Below are positions 45,601-53,655 of a stretch of 64,000 bases of DNA, piece by piece. A program made the translations under genes and the position numbers. Below the pieces are notes generated by a model, which saw only the letters and a program-made list of their open reading frames with translations, was not told the origin of the DNA and did no database searches. The DNA is taken from NCBI RefSeq assembly GCF_001514215.1, contig NZ_KQ948851.1, positions 1 through 64,000 of the forward strand. The letters are read 5' to 3'. The DNA comes from Streptomyces bungoensis (GTDB taxonomy: Bacteria; Actinomycetota; Actinomycetes; Streptomycetales; Streptomycetaceae). How positions within the stretch are numbered: the first letter of the stretch is position 1; each line of letters starts with the position of its first letter.

Positions 45601-47479
45601 CCGCGTGGACGCCGCCGGCCGCCTCACCGCCCGGACCGACGCCCTCGGCGGCACCGTCTCCTTCGAGCGCGACGCACTCGGCCGGGTGCTCGCCAAGACC
45701 GTCGACGGCAGGGTGACGACGTACGCGTACGACCGGGCGGGCCGCCTCCTGGAGGCGGTCGGACCGGACGGCGAGCTGCGCTACCAGTACGACCGCCGCG
45801 GGCTGGTCAAGACGGAGCTGGTGGACGGCCGCCCGATGCTCTATTCCTACGACGACCTGGGCCGGCGCGTCCGCCGGGCCACCCCCACCGGCCACGTCAC
45901 CACCTACGCCTACGACTCCGACGGACTCCCCGCACGGCTGACCACCGGCGGCCGGCCGGTCGACTTCACCCACGACGCCGCCGGTCGCGAACTGGCCCGC
46001 GCCTTCGGTGACGCGCTCACCGTGACGTCGGCCTGGGACGAGGCCGGCCGGCTCGCCGCGCAGCACATCACCGCCGGGGCCGACGCCGTCAACAGCCGCG
46101 CCTACGCCTACCGCGCCGACGGGCACCTGCTCTCGATCGCGGACCGGCTCTCCGGGACCCGCACGTTCGACCTGGACCCGCTGGGCCGGGTCACCGCCGT
46201 CCACGCCCCGGGCTGGACGGAGCGGTACGCGTACGACGACGCCGGCAACCAGACGTCCGCCTCCTGGCCCGACCGCCATCCCGGCACCGAGGCGGTCGGC
46301 CCCCGGTCGTACGACGGCACCCGTGTCACCCGCGCCGGGGGCGTCCGCTTCGAGCACGACGCCCTCGGCCGCGTCACCCTGCGCCAGAAGACCCGCCTGT
46401 CCCGCAAGCCGGACACCTGGCGCTACGAGTGGGACACGGAGAACCGGCTCACCTCCGTCACCACCCCCGACGGGACCCGGTGGCGCTACCGCTACGACCC
46501 GCTGGGCCGCCGCACCGCCAAGCAGCGCCTCGCGGCCGACGGCGAGAGCGTGGCCGAGGAGGTCCGCTTCACCTGGGACGGGCTCACCCTCTGCGAGCAG
46601 ACCAGCCACCGCCCGGACCTCCCGCACACGGTCGCCCTCAGCTGGGACCACCGGGACGTCGTCCCCTTCGCCCAGACCGAGCGCATCCTGACGGCCGACA
46701 GCCGGCAGCAGGAGATCGACCGGCGGTTCTTCGCCATCGCCACCGACCTGATCGGCACCCCCACCGAACTCGTCGACGAGGCGGGCGGCATCGCCTGGCG
46801 CAGCCGCAGCACCCTCTGGGGTACCACCGCCTGGGCCAGGGACAGCGACGCCTACACCCCGCTCCGCTTCCCCGGCCAGTACTACGACCCCGAGACCGGC
46901 CTCCACTACAACCTCTTCCGCCACTACGACCCCGAGACCGGCCGCTACACCTCCCCGGACCCACTGGGCCTCGCCCCCGCGCCCAATCCCCTCGGCTACG
47001 TGGACAACCCGTACACCGGGTGCGACCCGCTGGGGCTGATGCCCAAGTACACGAAGGAGGAGAAGGCCCAACAGGCCAGGGAAAAGGCCGTCCAGACCGC
47101 GGACGACGTCGTCCAAAGGGCTCAGGGCAACCGGATGAAGAAGGCCGGCAACTACCACGCGGACTCCATGCACGGCTTCAGCGACGAACGGGTCCTGGAC
47201 ATCCTCAAGAGCCCGGACGCGGTGTACCACTCGACGGCGGGCAGCGGAAGGTTGATCTTCCGGCAGGGGGAGGACATCGTGGTGGCGGAAGGCGGCGGCG
47301 CCGGGGCAGGCAACGTCATCACGGCATACGGCCCGTCCGGCATCAGGGGCGACTCCGGCGTGAGGGCGCTCGGCGGCTTGCCGACCGATCCCGGCGGGCC
47401 GATTACCCATGCAGACGTGGTGGAGGGCAGGATTCCGGCGAAGAACGGCTACATGGCTCCCGCAGAGCAGATTCGATGA
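42698..47479 (+). CDS. RHS/YD-repeat polymorphic toxin
   Basis: 1593 residues. The N-terminal ~380 are helical WXG/ESX-like secretion elements (GDFISDITPDSVEDKIEHGV, ADRLQDVGWDSG). A DUF6531-like entry follows (DPVDLATGRMFLPQTDVEIP), then ~45 YD repeats (YTYDERGNR, RITYDDAGRPTSV) that build the RHS shell. The core ends with YDPETGLHYNLFRHYDPETG and DPLGLAPAPNPLGYVDNPYT, the usual cleavage boundary. The last ~145 residues (1447-1593) are the toxin: PDAVYHSTAGSGRLIFRQG, ITAYGPSGIRG. This short beta-rich layout resembles BECR-fold RNase toxins, but the assignment is tentative. GTG 42698 follows GGGGGGA. The immunity candidate starts inside its stop codon. Confidence 0.93.
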   Translation: MGIGDFISDITPDSVEDKIEHGVEWVGDRVEDAGNWTADRLQDVGWDSGADWVRQQSRSLANRLGAEVDEMDLGQTEDKTKLIYGSPSKINAVAAKLRAFESSFNETGDGLRGLDTSRLKGEAADALRTTVGKQPHRWYTAGEACVKAISALESFADTVTWAQGQAQTAIDKWKAGVKASEDAADAHRKKVDDYNKAVDHYNAQPADKRNPSSLPPRPAETFDDPGKKLMKDAQDILAEARKQRNSAAETARSAVRAARAMAPKKPSYAEQLRDGYGELQIMQDHVAGGLIKGTAGIVNFVRSVDPMDPYNLTHPAEYATSLNSLAAGLVVAANDPVGTGTQMVKDFMKDPAEGFGRLIPDIVLTVATDGGGAAVKGVRIAEDASEASKVRRLVDDVEDGTHRRPDGERLTDGSDPVDLATGRMFLPQTDVEIPGILPLLFTRRTESGLTAGRFLGPSWTSTVDERLEIDAVGVVHVTADGLLVTYPHPVPGDPTRPRPDTTTTRMLLARDTDGDYTLTDPDSGVVRRFTAPVGAEPGGDGTAWLSGISDRGGHTVTVDRADDGLPLALVHSAGHQVRLATADGRVTALLLTGAGEDGADLPLIGYGYENGDLTTVTRPSGAVTAFDYDERHRVIAWTDSNNRRYDYVYDDRDRVVAEGGEAGHVQITLAYTDPDPETGHRTTTLTTADGRATRHLIGSHCRILATTDALGHTTRFRHDAHGNLLSRTDPLGATHAFTYDDEGRLVSAVRPDGSELRVVRGPFGLPTEVVGPDGARTAYTYDERGNRTTYTDPAGHTTRITYDDAGRPTSVTDALGNTTRVTCDAAGRTVAVTDPSGATTRTERDGLGRPVRVTGPTGGVTRLEWNADGLLARRTGPDGASESWTYDGEGNCTAHTDAAGGVTAYEYTHFDLPLATTRPDGARYAFEHDADLRLTRVTGPQGLSWTYEYDAVGNTVCETDFDGRTLTYRVDAAGRLTARTDALGGTVSFERDALGRVLAKTVDGRVTTYAYDRAGRLLEAVGPDGELRYQYDRRGLVKTELVDGRPMLYSYDDLGRRVRRATPTGHVTTYAYDSDGLPARLTTGGRPVDFTHDAAGRELARAFGDALTVTSAWDEAGRLAAQHITAGADAVNSRAYAYRADGHLLSIADRLSGTRTFDLDPLGRVTAVHAPGWTERYAYDDAGNQTSASWPDRHPGTEAVGPRSYDGTRVTRAGGVRFEHDALGRVTLRQKTRLSRKPDTWRYEWDTENRLTSVTTPDGTRWRYRYDPLGRRTAKQRLAADGESVAEEVRFTWDGLTLCEQTSHRPDLPHTVALSWDHRDVVPFAQTERILTADSRQQEIDRRFFAIATDLIGTPTELVDEAGGIAWRSRSTLWGTTAWARDSDAYTPLRFPGQYYDPETGLHYNLFRHYDPETGRYTSPDPLGLAPAPNPLGYVDNPYTGCDPLGLMPKYTKEEKAQQAREKAVQTADDVVQRAQGNRMKKAGNYHADSMHGFSDERVLDILKSPDAVYHSTAGSGRLIFRQGEDIVVAEGGGAGAGNVITAYGPSGIRGDSGVRALGGLPTDPGGPITHADVVEGRIPAKNGYMAPAEQIR

Positions 47480-48252
47480 AACGGCTTCCCCACATGAGAC
47501 TCACCCTTGACAGCGACTGGACTGCGACGGTGACGGACGCTCCGCTGCGCTCCACCCCGCGCTTCGACTTCCCGGGCCAATGCGTGCGCATCGCGGAGTA
47601 CGCCGACGTAGAGGAGTGGCAGCGGTTTCTCGGGGAGACCTTCGGCAGCCAGGAGTGGCTGTGGGACGCTCCGGACGAACTCCGCTTCGACCAGGCCGGC
47701 CGGCAACTGGTCGGCGCCGGCTTCCGGCTGCCCTATGAGTGCGCTGCAGCCGAGGACGCCGCCCGCGTTCCGGTCACGCCCCCCGTCCGCCCGGGCGGCC
47801 TGCGCGCGGAGGAGGTCCGGGACTTCCGCCTGGAGGTGGCCACGGAGCTCTGCCGCGCCCCCGGAGACACCGTACTGACCTGCCTGCTCGACGTCGACGT
47901 CCTCGGCGAGCCGCTGGAGGCCCGCGTCGGCATCGCCCCGGACGTGGCGCTCCTCGTCCAGCACGGCACCGTCGTCGGCTGGAGCCTCACCGATCCCGTT
48001 CGGTACCTGACCACTGGCTTCGCTGCTCCCGACCCAGCCCCGCCGTCCCCGGCCACAGGGCCGCTGTTCACCGAGTGCCTGGACCTGGTCACCGAGCCGC
48101 TGCTCTCCGAGGTGAAGAACCGGGACCCGGCCGCCCTCGCCCGCCTGCGGGCCGCCGATGAGGCCCTGCGCGCCCAGCGCGAGGACCGGCACCGCGCCGA
48201 CGCCCTCCTCTCGCTCATCGGCGACTTGATGGAGGACTACGGGAATCGGTGA
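47476..48252 (+). CDS. Immunity protein candidate 1 for the RHS toxin
   Basis: 258 residues, no membrane helix. It starts by ATGA overlap with the RHS toxin stop, the classic place of an immunity gene; ATG 47494 (MRLTLDSDW) is an alternative start. Conserved with the next gene along the whole length: GSQEWLWDAPDELRFD, VRPGGLRAEEVRDFRLE, LCRAPGDTVLTCLLD, VVGWSLTDPVRYLTT and ALRAQREDRHRADALLSLIG. I do not recognise the family by name. Likely cytoplasmic and binds the toxin's C-terminal domain. Confidence 0.78.
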   Translation: MKRLPHMRLTLDSDWTATVTDAPLRSTPRFDFPGQCVRIAEYADVEEWQRFLGETFGSQEWLWDAPDELRFDQAGRQLVGAGFRLPYECAAAEDAARVPVTPPVRPGGLRAEEVRDFRLEVATELCRAPGDTVLTCLLDVDVLGEPLEARVGIAPDVALLVQHGTVVGWSLTDPVRYLTTGFAAPDPAPPSPATGPLFTECLDLVTEPLLSEVKNRDPAALARLRAADEALRAQREDRHRADALLSLIGDLMEDYGNR

Positions 48253-48279
48253 CCCAGGAGCCGATCAGATGAGGCACGA

Positions 48280-49038
48280 ATGACGATGAGACTGGCTTTC
48301 GACGGCGGTTGGCGCGCGACGGTCACGGACGATCCGCTGCGCATCAGCCCCCGTTTCACGGGCGGCTGCGTGGACGTCGTGCGGTACGCGGACGTGAAAG
48401 AGCGTGAGCGGTTCCTCGCGGAGACCTACGGCAGCCAAGATTGGTTGTGGGACGCGCCCGACGTCCTGCGGTTCGACCCGGTCGGACGGGAGCTGGTCGG
48501 GGCCGAGCTCCGGATCCCGTACGCCTCCGCGTCCGCCGAGACGTCCGTCCGTGCTCCGGTCCTGCCCCGGGTGCGCCCGGGCGGGCTCCGGGCGGACGAG
48601 GTCCGGGACTTCCGGCACGAGATGTGCTCGGTGCTGTGCCGCGCGCCCGGGGACGCCGTGCTGACCTGCCTGCGCGACCTCGACGTCCTCGACGAGCCCG
48701 TGGAGGCCTGTGTCGGCATCGCCCCCGACATGGCGCTCCTGGTTCAGGACTCCACCGTCGTCGGCTGGAGCCTCACCGACCCCGCACGGTATCTGACCAC
48801 CGCGTACGCCGACCCCGATCCGAGCCCTCCGTCGGCTGCGACCCGCCGGATGCTGACCGAGTGCCTGGACCTGCTGACCGCGCCGGTGGTCGACGACCTG
48901 GTGGACGGCGAGCCGGCCGCCGTGGCCCGCCTGCGGGCGGCCGACGAGGCCCTGCGTGCCCAGCGCGAGGACCGGAGCCGCGCCGACGCCCTCCTCTCGC
49001 TCATCGGCACCCTGGTGGACGACTACGGGACGGGGTGA
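48280..49038 (+). CDS. Immunity protein candidate 2, paralogue of the preceding gene
   Basis: 252 residues, clearly homologous to the gene 27 bp upstream (GSQDWLWDAPDVLRFDP, VRPGGLRADEVRDFRHE, LCRAPGDAVLTCLRD, VVGWSLTDPARYLTT). The tandem copy has diverged most in the first 60 residues and around residues 75-90, as expected if it neutralises a different toxin tip or is a spare from a replaced toxin. Start ATG 48280 is preceded by GAGGCACGA. Same operon as the RHS toxin. Confidence 0.78.
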   Translation: MTMRLAFDGGWRATVTDDPLRISPRFTGGCVDVVRYADVKERERFLAETYGSQDWLWDAPDVLRFDPVGRELVGAELRIPYASASAETSVRAPVLPRVRPGGLRADEVRDFRHEMCSVLCRAPGDAVLTCLRDLDVLDEPVEACVGIAPDMALLVQDSTVVGWSLTDPARYLTTAYADPDPSPPSAATRRMLTECLDLLTAPVVDDLVDGEPAAVARLRAADEALRAQREDRSRADALLSLIGTLVDDYGTG

Positions 49039-49117
49039 CCTCGCGGCCGCGGCGGGCTTGAACGTGTCTTGGCCCAGCCGCAGGACTGGGAAGCGGTCGC
49101 ACGGCAATGAGGACGTC

Positions 49118-50701
49118 GTGACACGCATCGCAATCGTCGTCCTGACCCTCGCCGCAGGCGTCCTGGCCTCCCTGGCCACCGCCTGGATCTCCCCCTGGTG
49201 GGCGTTCGCCGCCGTGCCGGTCGTCCTGCTGGGCCTGCTGGGCGCCTGGGACCTGCTGCAACGCCGGCACTCGGTGCTGCGCAACTACCCCGTCCTCGGC
49301 CATGCCCGCTTCCTCATGGAGCGCATACGCCCGGAGCTGCAGCAGTACTTCATCGAGCGCAACTACGACGGCCGCCCCTTCGACCGCGACGTGCGCAGCA
49401 TCGTCTACGAGCGCGCCAAGGGCACCGACGCGGAGGAGCCGTTCGGCACCGAACGGGACGTGTACCGGCCCGGTCACGAGTTCCTCGTTCCGTCGATGGC
49501 GCCGTGCCCGGTGCCCGAGTCACCGCCGCGCGTGCGGATCGGCGGTCCCGACTGCAGTCGTCCCTACGACATGGCCCTGCTGAACGTGTCGGCCATGAGC
49601 TTCGGCTCGCTGTCGGCCAACGCGGTCCTGGCGCTCAACGGCGGCGCGGCGGCCGGGAACTTCGCCCACGACACCGGTGAGGGCGGGCTGTCGGAGTACC
49701 ACCTGCGCCCCGGCGGCGACCTCGTGTGGGAGATCGGCACCGGGTACTTCGGCTGCCGCACCGACCAAGGCGACTTCGACGCCGCCGAGTTCGCCGACAA
49801 GGCCGCGCACGACCACGTCAAGTGCGTGTCCCTGAAGCTGTCGCAGGGCGCCAAGCCCGGCATCGGCGGCGTCCTGCCGGGGGCCAAGGTGAACGCCGAG
49901 ATCGCCCGGGTCCGGGACGTGCCCCAGGGGCGCACGGTCGTCTCCCCGCCGTACCACCGGGTGTTCTCCACCCCGCGCGAACTCGTGCGCTTCATCGCCC
50001 GCATGCGCGAGCTGTCCGGTGGCAAGCCGACCGGATTCAAGCTGTGCGTGGGCTCACGACGGCAGTTCCTGGCCGTGTGCAAGGCCATGCTGGAGGAGGG
50101 GACGGCACCCGACTTCATCGTGGTGGACGGCGCCGAGGGCGGGACCGGCGCCGCGCCGCTGGAGTTCGCCGACCACGTGGGCACCCCGCTCACCGAGGGC
50201 CTGCTCACCGTGCACAACGCGCTCGTCGGCGCGGGCCTGCGCGACCGGGTCAGGATCGGGGCGAGCGGCAAGATCGCCACCGGCACCGACCTCGTCAAGC
50301 GCATGGTGCAGGGCGCCGACTACGGCAACGCCGCGCGGGCGATGATGTTCGCCGTCGGCTGCATCCAGGCGCAGAGGTGCCACACCAACACCTGCCCCAC
50401 CGGCGTCACGACGCAGGACCCGCGCCGGGCCCGCGCCCTGGACGTGCGCGACAAGGCGCCGCGCGTCCAGCGCTTCCAGGAGGCGACCGTGGCCAGCGCC
50501 CTGCAGATCATGGCGTCCATGGGCGTCACCGACCCCGCGCAACTGCGCCCCCACATGCTCCGCCGGCGCATCGACCCCGTCACCGAACACTCCTACGAGG
50601 AGCTCTACGAGTGGCTCGAGCCGGGGCAGTTGCTCGACGGGCCACCGGAATCCTGGGCGGCCGACTGGAAGGCCGCCGACCCCGACCGTTTCACCGTGTG
50701 A
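49118..50701 (+). CDS. FMN-binding glutamate synthase-like protein with N-terminal membrane anchor
   Basis: 527 residues. Two hydrophobic segments at the N-terminus (IAIVVLTLAAGVLASLATAW and WAFAAVPVVLLGLLGAWDLL) precede a barrel of the glutamate synthase alpha-subunit central/FMN type: SAMSFGSLSANAVLALN, SLKLSQGAKPGIGGVLPG, VDGAEGGTGAAPLEF and a cysteine cluster CIQAQRCHTNTCPTGV matching the 3Fe-4S site. There is no amidotransferase domain, so it is not a full GltB. It probably passes electrons or acts as an oxidoreductase with unknown substrate. Start GTG 49118 follows TGAGGA. The gene 14 bp downstream is a PoxB-like TPP enzyme; joint transcription suggests a redox pathway at the membrane. 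Confidence 0.85.
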   Translation: MTRIAIVVLTLAAGVLASLATAWISPWWAFAAVPVVLLGLLGAWDLLQRRHSVLRNYPVLGHARFLMERIRPELQQYFIERNYDGRPFDRDVRSIVYERAKGTDAEEPFGTERDVYRPGHEFLVPSMAPCPVPESPPRVRIGGPDCSRPYDMALLNVSAMSFGSLSANAVLALNGGAAAGNFAHDTGEGGLSEYHLRPGGDLVWEIGTGYFGCRTDQGDFDAAEFADKAAHDHVKCVSLKLSQGAKPGIGGVLPGAKVNAEIARVRDVPQGRTVVSPPYHRVFSTPRELVRFIARMRELSGGKPTGFKLCVGSRRQFLAVCKAMLEEGTAPDFIVVDGAEGGTGAAPLEFADHVGTPLTEGLLTVHNALVGAGLRDRVRIGASGKIATGTDLVKRMVQGADYGNAARAMMFAVGCIQAQRCHTNTCPTGVTTQDPRRARALDVRDKAPRVQRFQEATVASALQIMASMGVTDPAQLRPHMLRRRIDPVTEHSYEELYEWLEPGQLLDGPPESWAADWKAADPDRFTV

Positions 50702-50715
50702 CCTGGAGGACCCCC

Positions 50716-52479
50716 GTGCCCCGTACCGTTGCCCAAGTCATCGTGGACGCGCTGAGCGAACTCGGCGTGCGCCAGGTGTTCGGCGTCGTCGGAGACGCCC
50801 TCAACCCCCTGACGGACGCCATCCGCACCACCGAGGACCTGGAGTGGGTGGGCTGCCGGCACGAGGAGGCGGCCGCCTTCGCCGCGAGCGCCCAGTCGCA
50901 GCTCACCGGCACCCTCGGCGTGTGCATGGGCACCGTCGGACCCGGCTCCGTCCACCTCCTCAACGGACTGTACGACGCGGCCAAGAGCCACGCCCCGGTC
51001 CTGGCGATCGCCGGCCAGGTGCCGCTCGCCGAACTCGGCAGCGACTACTTCCAGGAGGTCGACAACGACGCCCTCTTCAGCGACGTGGCCGTCTTCCGGG
51101 CGACCGTCACCTCGCCGGACCAGCTGCCGCAGATGCTGGAGACGGCGGTGCGCCACGCCCTGGGCCGCAAGGGCGTCGCCGTGCTCACCGTGCCGGGCGA
51201 CCTGGGCGAGCGGGAGCTGACCGCCGACCGCCCCGCCCGGTTCTCCCTGAACGCGCCGGTGAGCCGGCCGGACGAATCGGCCGTCCGCCGCGCCGCGGAC
51301 CTCCTCGACCGCTCCGAGCGCGTCACCCTCCTCGTCGGCGAGGGGGCCAGGGCCGCCCGCCAGGACGTCCTCGCCCTCGCCGACCGCCTGGCCGCGCCCA
51401 TGGTGCTCACGCTGAAGGCCAAGGCCGGCTTCGAGGGCGACGCCAACCCCTTCCAGGTCGGCCAGACGGGCCTGATCGGCAACCCCGCGGCGGCGGCCGC
51501 CCTCCAGGACGCGGACACCCTCCTGCTGCTCGGCACGGACTTCCCCTACCGGGACTGGTATCCCGAGGGCCGGACGGTGATCCAGGTGGACACCGAGGCC
51601 ACCCACATCGGGCGCCGCGTCCCGGTCGAGGTCGGGCTGGTGGGGGACACCGGCGCCACCGTACGCGACCTCCTGGAGCACCTCGCCGCGGCGCCCGCCG
51701 GGTCCGACGGCGCACGCGACCGCTCGCACCTGGACAAGGCGCGTGACCGCTTCGACCGGTGGCGCACCGGGCAGGCCCGGCTCGCCGACCCCGCGCACGA
51801 CAAGGGTGTGGTCGGCCGCATCCGCTCGGCGCTGGACAATCGCGCGCACGACATCCGCCCGGAGGTCCTGGCCGCGGCCGTCGACCGGGTCGCGGCGGAG
51901 GACGCCGTCTTCACCTCCGACACGGGCATGGCCACGGTGTGGCTGTCGCGCTTCGTCGAGATGCGCGGCGAGCGACGCCTGATCGGCTCCTACAACCTGG
52001 GCTCCATGGCCAACGCCATGCCCCAGGCGCTGGGCGCCCAGTCCCTGGACCGCGACCGGCAGGTCGTCGCCTTCTGCGGCGACGGCGGGCTCAGCATGCT
52101 CCTCGGCGACCTCATGACGCTGAAGACGTACCGGCTGCCCGTCAAGCTCGTCGTCTTCGACAACCGCCGGCTGGGCATGGTCAAACTCGAACAGGAGCAG
52201 GCCGGCCTGCCCGAGTTCGGCACGGTGCTCGACAACCCCGACTTCGCCGCCGTGGCCGAGGCCATGGGCATCACCGGTATCCGCGTGACGGACCCGGCCG
52301 ACGTGGAGAGCGCCGTGCGCCGCGCCTTCCGCACCCCGGGCCCGGTGCTGCTCGACGTCCTCACCAACCCGGACGAGATCGCCGTGCCGGCGAAGCCGAC
52401 CGTGGAGCAGGGCTGGGGGTTCGCGGTGGCCAAGGTGAAGGAGGTCGTCCGGAGCCACGGGGAGCCGAGCGGGGACTGA
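50716..52479 (+). CDS. poxB: TPP-dependent pyruvate oxidase / pyruvate:quinone dehydrogenase-like enzyme
   Basis: 587 residues of the acetolactate synthase/pyruvate oxidase family. Catalytic Glu region CRHEEAAAFAASAQ, the pyrimidine-domain GTVGPGSVHLLNGLYDA, and the TPP motif GDGGLSMLLGDLMTLKTY ending in FDN are all present. The three-domain order (PYR, FAD/DHON, PP) is complete. The C-terminal ~15 residues form a charged helix (AKVKEVVRSHGEPSGD) where E. coli PoxB has its membrane-binding peptide. Start GTG 50716 after GGAGGA. It probably oxidises pyruvate to acetate and CO2, passing electrons to quinone. An acetolactate synthase-like or other 2-oxoacid activity cannot be excluded. Confidence 0.85.
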   Translation: MPRTVAQVIVDALSELGVRQVFGVVGDALNPLTDAIRTTEDLEWVGCRHEEAAAFAASAQSQLTGTLGVCMGTVGPGSVHLLNGLYDAAKSHAPVLAIAGQVPLAELGSDYFQEVDNDALFSDVAVFRATVTSPDQLPQMLETAVRHALGRKGVAVLTVPGDLGERELTADRPARFSLNAPVSRPDESAVRRAADLLDRSERVTLLVGEGARAARQDVLALADRLAAPMVLTLKAKAGFEGDANPFQVGQTGLIGNPAAAAALQDADTLLLLGTDFPYRDWYPEGRTVIQVDTEATHIGRRVPVEVGLVGDTGATVRDLLEHLAAAPAGSDGARDRSHLDKARDRFDRWRTGQARLADPAHDKGVVGRIRSALDNRAHDIRPEVLAAAVDRVAAEDAVFTSDTGMATVWLSRFVEMRGERRLIGSYNLGSMANAMPQALGAQSLDRDRQVVAFCGDGGLSMLLGDLMTLKTYRLPVKLVVFDNRRLGMVKLEQEQAGLPEFGTVLDNPDFAAVAEAMGITGIRVTDPADVESAVRRAFRTPGPVLLDVLTNPDEIAVPAKPTVEQGWGFAVAKVKEVVRSHGEPSGD

Positions 52480-52498
52480 CGGCCTTCCCTGCCGTCAG
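52476..52498. terminator. Bidirectional terminator hairpin over both stop codons
   Basis: CTGACGGC pairs with GCCGTCAG around a seven-base loop. It spans the stop codons of the convergent PoxB-like and XRE genes, only 15 bp apart. Confidence 0.65.
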
Positions 52499-53388
52499 CC
52501 GCTGGGGTGCCGCGCCGCCGCCGGGCCCGCGTCCTCGGTGGCGGCCAGGGACGCGAGCAGGCGCAGCCCCTCCTCCGAGGGGGAGCCGGGCTCGGCGGTG
52601 TAGACGGTCATGGTGAGTCCGGGTTCGGCGGCCAGGTCCAGGGACTCGTAGGCGAGGGTGAGGTCGCCGACCGCGGGATGGCGGAACCGCTTGGTCCCCG
52701 TGCCGTGGCGGCGGACGTTGTGGGCGCCCCAGCGGGTGCGGAAGTCCCCGCTGCGGGTCGACAGCTCCCCGACGAGGTCGTGCAGGCCCTTGTCGTGGGG
52801 GTCACGGCCGGCCTCGCGGCGCAGGATGGCCACCGCCATGTCGGCGAACAGGTCCCAGTCGGGGTAGAACCGGCGGGCGGCCGGGTCGAGGAACTGGAAG
52901 CGGGCCAGGTTGCGCTGGTTGTCGGGGTTGGCCAGGAGATCGGCGTAGAAGGCGCGGGCGAGCGGGTTGGCGGCCAGGATGTCCGTGCGGCCGTTGGCCA
53001 CGACCGCGGGCCCCGCCGTGATCGCGTCGAGGGTCCACTGCAGGCTGCGGTGCGGGGTCCACTGCCGGGCGGGGGTGCGGCGCCGGGGGCGGGTGAGGGC
53101 GTCGGAGCCGTCGGCGGCCTGCGCCAGGTGCAGCAGGTGGGCGCGTTCGGCGTCGTCCAGCAGCAGCGCCCGGGCGACGGCCTCCAGGACGGCCGGGGAG
53201 ACGCCCGCCAGGTTGCCCCGCTCGAGTTTCGCGTAGTACTCGACGCTCATGTCGGCCAGCGCGGCGACCTCGCTCCTGCGCAGCCCCGGCACCCGCCGCC
53301 GGGATCCGGCGGGCAGGTCGACCTGCTCGGGGGTGATCTTCGCTCGCCGCGAGGTGAGGAACTCGCGGACCTCCTCACGGTTGTCCAT
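52495..53388 (-). CDS. XRE-family transcriptional regulator with MmyB-like ligand domain
   Basis: 297 residues. N-terminal helix-turn-helix (EFLTSRRAKITPEQVDLPAG, VPGLRRSEVAALADMSVEYY, KLERGNLAGVSPAVLEAVAR) and a C-terminal MmyB-like PAS-type domain (GPAVVANGRTDILAANPLAR, RWGAHNVRRHGTGTKRFRHP, LTMTVYTAEPGSPSEEGLRL). Proteins with this layout usually repress a neighbouring oxidoreductase and sense a small ligand. ATG 53388 is the natural start. It diverges from the zinc alcohol dehydrogenase; a near-perfect 27-bp inverted repeat between them is the likely operator. Confidence 0.9.
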   Translation of the reverse strand: MDNREEVREFLTSRRAKITPEQVDLPAGSRRRVPGLRRSEVAALADMSVEYYAKLERGNLAGVSPAVLEAVARALLLDDAERAHLLHLAQAADGSDALTRPRRRTPARQWTPHRSLQWTLDAITAGPAVVANGRTDILAANPLARAFYADLLANPDNQRNLARFQFLDPAARRFYPDWDLFADMAVAILRREAGRDPHDKGLHDLVGELSTRSGDFRTRWGAHNVRRHGTGTKRFRHPAVGDLTLAYESLDLAAEPGLTMTVYTAEPGSPSEEGLRLLASLAATEDAGPAAARHPSG

Positions 53389-53418
53389 GCCTTCGACCGT
53401 ACGGCCTGTCCGGCGGGG

Positions 53419-53445
53419 GAGGGGTGTACTGCCGGTACACCTCTC
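53419..53445. promoter_or_regulatory. Candidate operator, inverted repeat GAGGGGTGTAC-N5-GTACACCTCTC
   Basis: 11-bp arms with one mismatch, core GGTGTAC/GTACACC perfect. It lies 31 bp upstream of the XRE start and 211 bp before the alcohol dehydrogenase start, the only strong symmetry in the divergent region. The likely ligand is the adjacent XRE/MmyB regulator; inference. Confidence 0.6.
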
Positions 53446-53655
53446 ACTGGTATCTCGCTGGCCGCTGCCAGGAGCGGTTACCTGGAGAACAGGAACTTTC
53501 CGAGCGGCCGCCGCACCGAGGGGTACCCGGCCGGTCGGCGCGCGAAGGACAACGGCGCCCTCGACGCGACCCCACCTGCGCCGGCACGCGGCCCCAGCGG
53601 CCGGCGGGCGGGCCCCCGGGCCCCGCTCACCCAACGAACGTAAGGACTTCCCCCC

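Noticed and set aside
43900..47000. Repeated DNA segments that might look like a CRISPR or tandem array
   Set aside because: They are degenerate codons of YD repeats in the RHS protein, with no conserved repeat-spacer pattern.
42467..47410. A 1647-residue open frame on the minus strand opposite the RHS toxin
   Set aside because: Val/Gly/Asp-rich translation without domains; an antisense shadow of the YD-repeat gene caused by high G+C.
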